Positions 55,658 through 63,029 of a stretch of DNA of 64,000 bases are shown here, in pieces. Position 1 is the stretch's first letter. Every line of letters starts with the position of its first letter. The notes below the pieces were generated by a model. That model worked only from the letters and a program-made list of their open reading frames with translations, was not told the DNA's origin and did not search any database. Made by a program: the position numbers and the translations under genes. Source of the stretch: Leptospirales bacterium (GTDB taxonomy: Bacteria; Spirochaetota; Leptospiria; Leptospirales; Leptospiraceae); the NCBI GenBank assembly GCA_013297885.1, contig JAAFIR010000020.1, forward strand, positions 1 to 64,000. The letters run 5' to 3'.

Positions 55658-56386
55658 TTAACCTACCAAATATAAAAGCGGAAATAAATATATCCAAATT
55701 AAATCTACAATATGCCAAAACAGTCCAACACCTTCAACAGGAGTGTAGTATTCAGAGCCAAATTTTCCATTAGCAGTTTTAATTGTAATCCACAAAATGA
55801 GACCAGCACCAATTATTACATGAAGTCCATGAAGACCAGTCATTACAAAATAAAATCCAAAATAGAGTGGTGCAATTTGTTTTAGTCTTTTAACATCAAC
55901 TATATCAGCTGAAGAATTATCTAATGCTTGAGCATTTGCAAAATCAACTACTTTTTGTAAAAATTCTGGATTATCAAAAAATTTCCCTGGAAGTAAACCG
56001 AGATGAATTTTGTGTGAATATTCAAAAAATTTAATAGTCATAAAACCTAAAGCACATAGAATAGTGACTAAAAGTGCAATAATTGCTTTTTTCTTATCAT
56101 TGATTTGGTTGTAATAAATTCCAAGAGCCATTGTAAATGAACTTAAAATCAAAATTACCGTATTGATTGAGCCAAGTTTTACATCTAAATAAGAACTACC
56201 AACATGAAAAACTGGGGCATAAAGTGACTTGTAAATTAAATATGCAACAAATAATCCACCAAACATTAAAATTTCAGTGACCATAAACAGCCAAACACCT
56301 TGTTTGGCTGAAGAATATTGATGCTCAGCACTTTCAAAGTGATGAGCATGGTGGAAATGACCTGCTTCGTGACTAACGGTACTCAT
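55658..56386 (-). CDS. Cytochrome c oxidase subunit III
   Basis: 242 residues with seven hydrophobic segments in the subunit III pattern: [50 protein letters not shown] and the last [20 protein letters not shown], whose His and acidic residues are conserved. It supports the proton-pumping core. It overlaps subunit I by 14 nt. Confidence 0.94.
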   Translation of the reverse strand: MSTVSHEAGHFHHAHHFESAEHQYSSAKQGVWLFMVTEILMFGGLFVAYLIYKSLYAPVFHVGSSYLDVKLGSINTVILILSSFTMALGIYYNQINDKKKAIIALLVTILCALGFMTIKFFEYSHKIHLGLLPGKFFDNPEFLQKVVDFANAQALDNSSADIVDVKRLKQIAPLYFGFYFVMTGLHGLHVIIGAGLILWITIKTANGKFGSEYYTPVEGVGLFWHIVDLIWIYLFPLLYLVG

Positions 56387-57989
56387 AAGGACCTACGCTT
56401 ACTATTGGAGTTTTTTCAAAATTTTCATGATGTGGGGGTGAAGTTGCATCCCATTCTAAAGTTGTTCCACCCCATGGATTTGCAGGAGCTTTTTCACCAG
56501 CAATAAGTCCATGAATTACAGCAACTAGACCAATTAAAAAACCTAAACCAATTAACCATGAACCATAAGTTGAAATTTGGTTTAAGCTTTCATATTGTGG
56601 AATATAATCAAAATATCTTCTAGGCATGCCTAATGCACCAAGCACAAACTGTGGAAAAAAAGTTACATTAAATCCGGTAAAAATAAATGCCCAAGAATAT
56701 CTTCCTAGTGCATCAGATGTCATTTTACCAAACATTTTTGGAAACCAATAGAAAAGTCCACCCATAAATGCCATCAAAGTTCCACCAACCATAACATAAT
56801 GGAAATGGGCAACTACAAAGTATGTATCATGAAAATGAACGTCCATTCCAACAGAAGCTAAAAAAACTCCTGTTAAACCACCAATTGTAAATAGAAACAT
56901 AAAACCAATTGCAAATAACATTGGAGCATCAAGTCTCACAGAGCCTTTATACATTGTTGCAATCCAGTTAAACAATTTAATTGCAGTTGGAACTCCTACA
57001 AGCATAGTGATAACAGAAAATGCTATACCAGCAAATTCAGATTGACCACTTACAAACATATGATGTCCCCATACAATAAAACTTACAGCAGCAATAGCAA
57101 GTGAAGAATAGGCAATTGCTGTATAACCAAAAATTGTTTTTTTAGAAAAAGTTGCAATTAATTCAGAAATGATACCCATAGCAGGTAATACCATGATGTA
57201 AACAGCAGGATGAGAATAAAACCAAAAGAAATGTTGAAATAAAACTGGATCCCCTCCAAGTTTTGGATCAAAAATCCCTACTCCTAATGTTTTTTCAGCA
57301 ACTAGTAAAAGTAAAGTGATTCCAAGAACTGGTGTAGCTAGAACTTGTATGATTGCAGTTGCATAAGTTGACCAAACAAAAAGTGGAATTCTTTGCATGG
57401 TTTGACCAGGAGCTCTTAATTTGTGAACTGTTACAATGAAGTTTAGCCCTGTTAAAATTGAAGCCATACCCATTGTGAATGCACCAAGAACAAGAAAAAT
57501 TACACCATTTGTTGTATTAATGCTATAAGGAGTGTAAAAAGTCCAACCTGTATCTGCTCCACCAAAAAATAGAGAAGCAAATGCGATCATTGCACCAAGC
57601 ATAAATACATACCAGCTAGCAAGGTTCAGTCTAGGGAATGCAACGTCTTTTGCACCAAGCATAATCGGAAGAACAAAGTTCCCGAAAATAGATGGAATTC
57701 CAGGGACGATAACCATAAATACCATTATGGCACCATGATATGTCATGGCACGATTGTATTGACCACCATCTTTAAAAAGTTGGGCACCGGGTGCCATTAA
57801 TTCGTATCTGATGAGTAAAGCAAAAATCCCACCAATTAAAAAGAATATCATGATACAAATTAAATACATGATACCAATTCTTTTGTGATCTATTGTAGTA
57901 AGCCAAGACCAGAGTCCTTTTTGGTGACTTATATAATCGTGGCTTGTATGTGTAGCAGCGTTAGCGTGAGCTGTTGAAGTATTTGACAT
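56373..57989 (-). CDS. Cytochrome c oxidase subunit I, A2-type heme-copper oxidase
   Basis: 538 residues with twelve membrane helices. The heme a ligand His lies in [11 protein letters not shown], CuB/heme a3 ligands in [26 protein letters not shown] and HFHYVMVGG. The helix VI motif reads YSHPAV instead of HPEV, so the usual proton-channel Glu is absent and a Tyr-Ser pair is present; this is the mark of A2-type (caa3-like) oxidases. It reduces O2 with electrons from subunit II and pumps protons. Confidence 0.97.
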   Translation of the reverse strand: MSNTSTAHANAATHTSHDYISHQKGLWSWLTTIDHKRIGIMYLICIMIFFLIGGIFALLIRYELMAPGAQLFKDGGQYNRAMTYHGAIMVFMVIVPGIPSIFGNFVLPIMLGAKDVAFPRLNLASWYVFMLGAMIAFASLFFGGADTGWTFYTPYSINTTNGVIFLVLGAFTMGMASILTGLNFIVTVHKLRAPGQTMQRIPLFVWSTYATAIIQVLATPVLGITLLLLVAEKTLGVGIFDPKLGGDPVLFQHFFWFYSHPAVYIMVLPAMGIISELIATFSKKTIFGYTAIAYSSLAIAAVSFIVWGHHMFVSGQSEFAGIAFSVITMLVGVPTAIKLFNWIATMYKGSVRLDAPMLFAIGFMFLFTIGGLTGVFLASVGMDVHFHDTYFVVAHFHYVMVGGTLMAFMGGLFYWFPKMFGKMTSDALGRYSWAFIFTGFNVTFFPQFVLGALGMPRRYFDYIPQYESLNQISTYGSWLIGLGFLIGLVAVIHGLIAGEKAPANPWGGTTLEWDATSPPHHENFEKTPIVSVGPYEYR

Positions 57990-57998
57990 CTTTTCCCC

Positions 57999-58970
57999 CT
58001 ATTTTAAACTTTTGATATAATCTATTAAAGCACTTACTTCTTCATCTTCCAGTTGCCCTCTATAAATTGGCATTGCAGCAGGATAACCTTTTACAATTTT
58101 TGCACCTGAAAGTAGAATAGACTCTCTTAAATAATTTTCGTCAGCAATTGCTGAAGTTCCATCAGCAAATTCCCTTTTTGCACCAGAAAGACCTTTATAT
58201 GTAGGTCCAACTCCAGCTTTTCCATCTACTGAATGACAAGCTACACAACCTTTTGAGCTATATAATTCTTTACCTTGGTCAGCAAGTCCACCAGAACTTG
58301 GGGGCGGAACAAAAGCAGCATACCAAGCATTGTATTCAGCTTCAGGCATTACACGAATTGTAGCTGGCATATTGGAATGTTCAATACCACAATATTCAGT
58401 GCAGAACACTTGAAAGTCGCCAAGTTTAGTTGCTTTAAACCAAACAAAACTATATTTTCCTGGAACCACATCTTGTTTATTTCTGAATCCTGGAATATAA
58501 AAGTTATGAATCACATCACCAGAAGTCATAATTAATTTAACTGGTTTATTCAAAGGAACTCTTAATACATCAGAATTTTCTGCTGGTTTAGTTCCAAAAG
58601 AATACCCGTTTTTGTATTTGAATTGCCACATCCATTGACGGCCAGTGACCTGAATTTCAATTGCATTTTCAGGGACAGTTCTTAAATCATCATATATTAC
58701 TTTTCCCCAGTAGAAAATTACCATCATAATCACAAATGGAATAAAACTCCATAGGAATTCTAAAAAAGAGTTATGAGTAATATAAGCAGTTTTATCAGTA
58801 GCAGATTTTCTTTTATATTTAACTATAAAATAGGTCATCCCACCAATTAAAATGATAAAAGAAATTAAAGACGAAATAAGTAAAAATAGATAATGTGCAT
58901 CTAAATTACTTGCCTCATTTGTTCCTTGAATCGGCATGAAAGTGTTAGCTAATAAGCTAAGTCCAAACAT
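57999..58970 (-). CDS. Cytochrome c oxidase subunit II with C-terminal cytochrome c (caa3 type)
   Basis: 323 residues. Two transmembrane helices (about 27-52 and 71-92) precede the CuA domain with His155, then FCTEYCGIEHSNMP (Cys190, Cys194, His198, Met201). A fused cytochrome c at about 225-323 has CVACH (Cys242, Cys245, His246) and the distal Met300 in PAAMP. The fusion marks a caa3-type enzyme that accepts electrons directly from its own heme c. Confidence 0.96.
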   Translation of the reverse strand: MFGLSLLANTFMPIQGTNEASNLDAHYLFLLISSLISFIILIGGMTYFIVKYKRKSATDKTAYITHNSFLEFLWSFIPFVIMMVIFYWGKVIYDDLRTVPENAIEIQVTGRQWMWQFKYKNGYSFGTKPAENSDVLRVPLNKPVKLIMTSGDVIHNFYIPGFRNKQDVVPGKYSFVWFKATKLGDFQVFCTEYCGIEHSNMPATIRVMPEAEYNAWYAAFVPPPSSGGLADQGKELYSSKGCVACHSVDGKAGVGPTYKGLSGAKREFADGTSAIADENYLRESILLSGAKIVKGYPAAMPIYRGQLEDEEVSALIDYIKSLK

Positions 58971-59801
58971 CTAATTTTCTCCCTGAATTAAATTTTTTTT
59001 GACTTGGGTTTGCCAAAAACTGTATAAAAATATAGATAATAACAAAACAGTTAATGCTCCACCAATTTTCATAATGTTTACTGCATAAATTACATACTTG
59101 TTTTTATCGGGATCAAATTTAAAACAATACATAGTAAATTGATCGATAAAATTTCCTATTTTTCCGCTTGCTGCTTCTATTAATGACAACTTTAAATCTT
59201 TTGCATCAAATGCAATTCCATGTAAATACCTAGAAACTTTCCCCTCTGGTGTAATGATATAAGCGACAGCAGGGTGAATCCATTGTTTGAGTCCAATATT
59301 GTATCTATAGGGAAAACCAACAGAATCAGCTAATTTTTTAATAGAAGTTTCATTTCCAGTTAAAAAATACCAGCCATCAGTATTGGTTCTCTCTTTTTTA
59401 GACTTGGAATAATCATCTATAAAAGATTTTCTTTTTACTTTTGCCAAATCTGGTGTTTCATTTTGATCCATACTCACAGCAACATATTGAAACTCTTCAC
59501 CAACATTAAAATTCAAATCTTTAAGAGTATTTTGGATTCCAACCATGTGATAGCCACATAAAGTGGGACAACGGTAATAAATGATTGTGAGTAAAACTGG
59601 TTTGCCTTTTGAAAAAATTTCACTAAGAGAAATATTTTTTCCATCTTCGTTTTTAAAATTTAAATCGAGAGGAATTTTTTCTCCAAGTTTTTCTATTATT
59701 TTCATATCTTTAATTTCTAGTGGCATTTCATTTTTTTGTTTTGCTGCTTCTGGATCAAAAGAAAATACTGAAAGGCTTAGAAAAAAAAGAAATAGTTTCA
59801 T
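58971..59801 (-). CDS. SCO1/SenC copper chaperone
   Basis: 276 residues. A signal peptide is followed by a thioredoxin-fold domain with TIIYYRCPTLCGYHMVG (Cys78, Cys82) and a later His in LKQWIHPAVAYII, the copper-binding trio. The C-terminal helix VLLLSIFLYSFW is an added membrane anchor. It delivers copper to CuA of subunit II, encoded directly downstream. Confidence 0.93.
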   Translation of the reverse strand: MKLFLFFLSLSVFSFDPEAAKQKNEMPLEIKDMKIIEKLGEKIPLDLNFKNEDGKNISLSEIFSKGKPVLLTIIYYRCPTLCGYHMVGIQNTLKDLNFNVGEEFQYVAVSMDQNETPDLAKVKRKSFIDDYSKSKKERTNTDGWYFLTGNETSIKKLADSVGFPYRYNIGLKQWIHPAVAYIITPEGKVSRYLHGIAFDAKDLKLSLIEAASGKIGNFIDQFTMYCFKFDPDKNKYVIYAVNIMKIGGALTVLLLSIFLYSFWQTQVKKNLIQGEN

Positions 59802-59960
59802 TTACTTTTTTTCCATTTGGTGGGCTTTTGGAACTGTTTGGCTAACTCCAGAATTTGGAATACCTTCATGAATAAATGAGATGTAAACAAAAAATAAAAT
59901 GTTCCCAACAAGCATTAGTAGAAACATCATTAATCCGCCCGGATTGTGATTATCTTGCAT
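59802..59960 (-). CDS. Small single-span membrane protein opening the cox operon (52 aa)
   Basis: From ATG 59960 the frame reads MQDNHNPGGLMMFLLMLVGN, then ILFFVYISFIHEGIP and a hydrophilic tail. It has AAAGGG 10 nt upstream, one clear transmembrane helix, and its stop codon abuts the SCO1 start codon. Small oxidase-associated subunits of this kind are common in caa3 operons. Too short for most gene finders. Confidence 0.65.
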   Translation of the reverse strand: MQDNHNPGGLMMFLLMLVGNILFFVYISFIHEGIPNSGVSQTVPKAHQMEKK

Positions 59961-59979
59961 TTTTTTTCCCTTTATTGCT

Positions 59980-60007
59980 ATATTAAATTAGAATGGTTAA
60001 AAGTCAA
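59980..60007 (-). promoter_or_regulatory. Likely promoter of the cox operon
   Basis: On the minus strand, TTGACT (60002-60007) and TAATAT (59980-59985) are 16 bp apart, 20 nt upstream of the first cox-operon ATG. The -35 matches five of six consensus positions and the -10 four of six. Confidence 0.45.
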
Positions 60008-60068
60008 ATGGATTCAAATTTTTATGTCAAATTTTTCTTTTTTTGGTATTTAAGAATGAATTAATAAT

Positions 60069-60176
60069 TTTGGGCGAATTTTTGCTAACGCAAAAACCCT
60101 GCTTTTCGCTACTTCTGAATCGGCGGACTAAAGTCCACCGCTATTCAGAAACGCTTCAATCACTTTCGCATAGTGT
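60069..60176 (-). repeat. Three-box, two-hairpin element, copy 10
   Basis: Box A (TTGGGCGAATTTTT), a small hairpin 2 (GC-TAAC-GC region), box B (AAAAACCCTGCTTTTCGCTA), a strong hairpin 1 (TTCTGAAT...ATTCAGAA with inner GGCGGACT/AGTCCACC) and box C (ACGCTTCAATCACTTTCGC). Clear and complete. Confidence 0.88.
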
Positions 60177-60214
60177 TGGGAAATTTTATTTCAAAATTAA
60201 ATTTTTTAAGCAAA

Positions 60215-61114
60215 TTAGGTTTTTAAAATTTTTCCAACATAAGAAAGGATTGAGGTTGTATCATAAAGAATAATTTCTGCATCGTAGCGGTTAAAATAGG
60301 TTTCTGCTTTATGATGAGGTATGCTAGTTAAATTCCATAACTGGGTGAAACGATCTTCTATAAAACTGGTTTTTGATTCTGATTTCAATTTTGGCAAAAT
60401 ATATATTTTTACAAATTCTTTAACAATTTCTTTTTGAGATGCATTTTTACCTTTTTCAAAATCTAATGGAAAGACTTTGGGAATATGCTCAATTATTTTT
60501 CTACATTGGGAAACTGATTCATCATAATCACCAGAAATAAAAAATTTTTTAGATTTTTCAAATACAATTACCAAATTTTTAAACTCATCAATAAAAATAT
60601 TATCTGAAATCGGAATTTCAAATAATTCATATTTCCCAAAATTCAATTTTGGTATAATTTCTTCTACCCAAATTGATCGAGGAATTGAGTAATCAGCATT
60701 AAGAATTCCTTCATCAATGAAATATTTCCCATCTTGAAATATTTCATACATATAGAACTGAATTTTAAAATTAAATCTAATATCCCCTTTTCGCTTCTCT
60801 TCTATTTTTTTAAATTTATACAAATCAATAATACAAGTTAATTTCATTGAAACTTGTTCTTGCATATAAACTTTACTTATTGGTCTTGGAGGAAAATGGC
60901 ATTTTAAATCTCCAATTTTTTCATTTGTAGAAACTAAAAATAATTCACCAAAACAATTATTGATTCCATAGTGTCGATCTTTATCAGTAACTGGAAAAGT
61001 TTTTAAAAAAATTGTAAATTTTAATTCAGAACAAAAATCACTACTGACTGCTTCAACCCTTGTTCTGTCATTGTCATATTCAAATGCTGTTGTTGCATTA
61101 ATCGTTACACCCAT
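60215..61114 (-). CDS. Hypothetical protein, 299 aa, bracketed by inverted repeat elements
   Basis: Soluble, with no signal or membrane segment. The N-terminal about 190 residues look beta-rich (AVSSDFCSELKFTIFLKTFP; VSMKLTCIIDLYKF), while residues about 200-299 are helical: SGDYDESVSQCRKIIEHIPK, then LTSIPHHKAETYFNRYDAEI. The helical half recalls HEPN-like or regulatory helical domains found in some defence proteins, only by general appearance. Inverted copies of the dispersed element lie on both sides (60069-60176 and 61223-61358), so it may be an accessory cassette. Confidence 0.65.
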   Translation of the reverse strand: MGVTINATTAFEYDNDRTRVEAVSSDFCSELKFTIFLKTFPVTDKDRHYGINNCFGELFLVSTNEKIGDLKCHFPPRPISKVYMQEQVSMKLTCIIDLYKFKKIEEKRKGDIRFNFKIQFYMYEIFQDGKYFIDEGILNADYSIPRSIWVEEIIPKLNFGKYELFEIPISDNIFIDEFKNLVIVFEKSKKFFISGDYDESVSQCRKIIEHIPKVFPLDFEKGKNASQKEIVKEFVKIYILPKLKSESKTSFIEDRFTQLWNLTSIPHHKAETYFNRYDAEIILYDTTSILSYVGKILKT

Positions 61115-61222
61115 AATCTATTTCCTTAAATAAAACTTTTACTTTAAGTTAAATTATTTTTACTTCTTTTTAAGAATTTTTAAAAGTAAATCATAGGCAA
61201 TAAAAAAAAGTTTCGCAATGTA

Positions 61223-61358
61223 AGTGAAAGGGATTGACTCGGTGTCAAAATTTTTTGCATAAAAAATTTTGACAAAAGAGGAAAGCCCGATTTTTTTTCA
61301 CTTTATTAAAATTCAATTAATCGTTTAACTAGTATTAAGTGAGAAAAAATTCACTCAA
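61223..61358 (+). repeat. Three-box, two-hairpin element, copy 11
   Basis: Box C (GTGAAAGGGATTGACTCG), hairpin 1 (GTCAAAATTTTTT/AAAAATTTTGAC, almost the same as copy 5), box B (GAGGAAAGCCCGATTTTTTT), hairpin 2 (TCACTT.../...AAGTGA) and box A (GAAAAAATTCACTC). Confidence 0.85.
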
Positions 61359-61436
61359 ATAAAACTTTAAGAGTTAAAAAGTTTTCATTAATTTCATCAT
61401 TTATGGGCACCTCTCAAAGTAGGAGTTCATCATTTA

Positions 61437-61832
61437 ATGTTTCATAAAAATTATCCATTTAAATCTAAAAAAAGAAAAGGAAGTAGTATATTTTTTTTTT
61501 AAGACTCAACTGAATTTGTATCAGTCAAAGAAAATCCAGAGTATTCGTTTCCAAGTATCACAAAAATTCTTGGGCAAAAAGTCATTGAAATTTATTTTAT
61601 ATTTATCAAGCCACATAAAACGCTTTTTGATTTTTTTCCAAATAATATTCTTACAAAATCATTAAATTATTATAAAGGTAATATTGCAGTGCAGTTTAAA
61701 TTTCAAAATGAGCATTCGATAGTAATTGGTTCAAATTTAGAAGATACACTTCATGATACAGGGGGAATGCTTCTTCTTCCATTTGAAAAAGTTGATTTGA
61801 CTAAAGTAGAAGAAATTATAAAAATTGCTTAA
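61437..61832 (+). pseudogene. Gene interrupted by an in-frame TAA after a T10 tract
   Basis: ATG 61437 begins MFHKNYPFKSKKRKGSSIFF, then TAA at 61500-61502 stops the frame. The same frame then continues for 109 codons with clear protein character (DSTEFVSVKENPEYSFPSIT; YYKGNIAVQFKFQNEHSIVI; LHDTGGMLLLPFEKVDLTKV) to TAA at 61830-61832. No start codon lies between the two stops early enough to make the second part. One substitution explains it. Length change of the T tract would not restore the frame. Family not recognised. Confidence 0.6.
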
Positions 61833-61942
61833 CTGTTCAGAATTTTATTTTCAACAAAATAAGTTTTTTACTTCTTTAGTTATAAAAAGTTTCTTTTTTG
61901 TCATTTCTTAATTGATTAAATTTTAATAAAAAATGAAATAAA

Positions 61943-61971
61943 TTTTCCAAAAAAGTTCGTTTTTTGGAAAA
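61943..61971 (+). promoter_or_regulatory. Palindromic box upstream of DUF1564 gene 2
   Basis: TTTTCCAAAAAA/TTTTTTGGAAAA, a perfect 12-bp inverted repeat with loop GTTCG, 30 nt before the ATG at 62002. The sequence closely matches the stretch before the first DUF1564 gene (35671-35699), so it is a candidate operator or 5'-leader hairpin. Confidence 0.45.
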
Positions 61972-62001
61972 CATTTTTGATTCAAAATTAGTTTAATAGT
62001 T

Positions 62002-62547
62002 ATGAAATCAAATTTTATTTTTACAAAAAAACAAGCTGCGAAAATCAGAGAAATGAAAGAAGTTGTAGAAACTTCTTGTACACTTTTAATTCCAGAAGAA
62101 TATTGGTTGGAGCTTCACTTAAAAATCCAGTCTCATGGAAACCTAAAAAATTATTTTGCTCATTTGCTGAAAAAATATGAAATTTATTTGAAGAGTGGAA
62201 TTGTTCCTTATTCTTGTCGATTAAAAACAGAATATCAACCTAAAGGACAAAATTTAATTCGGAAAGATTTTGAGCCTTGGAAAAAAGATTGGTTTTATAT
62301 GAAGTTGTATAGGGCTGCATTTAATTTTTCGATTAATAAACTTTTTGTGTTGTTGCTTCGCCTCGATTTGATGAACTTTGCTGAAGTGGTGGACTCTGCT
62401 GTAAAAATGAATCCTTCTGAATTGGAAAACTCTTCCGCAAACCTCGACATACACGTTGAAACGGGGAAGGAGTGGGTTTTCGAATACGGGGGATTCTTTC
62501 AAAACAGTAAAATTCCCAGTTATGAAAGGATTTTCCAGTTCGGATAG
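62002..62547 (+). CDS. DUF1564-like protein, copy 2 (181 aa)
   Basis: Core CTLLIPEEYWLELHLKIQSH, then YFAHLLKKYEIYLKSG and YQPKGQNLIRKDFEPWKKDW match the family layout as I recall it from Leptospira, and parallel the copy at 35740 (YQDEGQNLKAK). The C-terminal AAFNFSINKLFVLLLRLDLM is a likely buried helix. The ATG is part of TTAATAGTTATGAA, which resembles the TAGTTATGCA repeat found around copy 1. No function is known. Confidence 0.68.
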   Translation: MKSNFIFTKKQAAKIREMKEVVETSCTLLIPEEYWLELHLKIQSHGNLKNYFAHLLKKYEIYLKSGIVPYSCRLKTEYQPKGQNLIRKDFEPWKKDWFYMKLYRAAFNFSINKLFVLLLRLDLMNFAEVVDSAVKMNPSELENSSANLDIHVETGKEWVFEYGGFFQNSKIPSYERIFQFG

Positions 62548-62729
62548 ATTTCTCTATTCAAAAAAGCCCTCAACACTTCAAAATTTCTAAATACAAAAAA
62601 ATTTTTCTCAATACAGCTTTGCTTAAAAGTTTTTCAATTCAAAAAAATTTTACAATATACTCCCTCTGAAAAATCAAAAATATCAAATTCACGGTTAGTA
62701 GTAGGATTGCCCAAAGAAAAAATTTATGG

Positions 62730-62933
62730 TTAGTGTAATTGATCAATAAAATTTATTAAAATTTGAATGAATTCATCTGAAGAATTTACAAATTTTCCTT
62801 TTTTAAATTTGTGTTTCTCGATGAAAAAATTTTTTGTCAGGCTTTTAAAAAGGTGTGATGTTTTTTTAAAAGTAAAATTTTTATCAAAGCTAATAAAATC
62901 AGTCTCAGATTTAGAATCAAACGCTGTGAGATT
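62730..62933 (-). pseudogene. Start-less gene fragment on the minus strand
   Basis: An open frame without start codon reads AFDSKSETDFISFDKNFTFK, then TSHLFKSLTKNFFIEKHKFK and ends ILINFIDQLH. The Lys/Phe/Asp composition is protein-like, but the frame is bounded by stops and has no ribosome site. Probably the remains of a gene lost here. Confidence 0.3.
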
Positions 62934-62942
62934 CTAAATCTG
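62906..62942. repeat. Perfect 13-bp inverted repeat before the SH3 lipoprotein gene
   Basis: CAGATTTAGAATC and GATTCTAAATCTG enclose 11 nt. There is no T-run on either side, so it is not an obvious terminator. It lies 88 nt before the ATG at 63030 and may be a regulatory dyad. Confidence 0.45.
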
Positions 62943-63029
62943 GGTAATAATAAAATATTTCTCTGTTAAAAAAATTTGTAAGAACAAAAAAATTGCTGGC
63001 TAAAATTTACTTTGATTCATCTTGAATTT

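Larger units (their letters stand above)
62548..63029. other. Non-coding stretch with gene remains
   Basis: No intact gene. It holds an AT-rich part, a start-less minus-strand frame (62730-62933) and a perfect 13-bp inverted repeat at 62906-62942. The following gene starts at 63030. Confidence 0.5.

Noticed and set aside
60215-61114. Calling the 299-residue protein a HEPN toxin
   Set aside because: No RxxxxH-type motif stands out; only the general helical look suggests it, so it was left as hypothetical.
2132-61358. Dispersed element as integron attC sites or simple terminators
   Set aside because: No integrase or cassette array is seen, the core sites differ from attC, and several copies lie between divergent promoters where a terminator is not expected.
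61491-61500. Poly-T tract as a phase-variation switch
   Set aside because: The downstream frame is preceded by TAA whatever the tract length, so slippage cannot turn the gene on.
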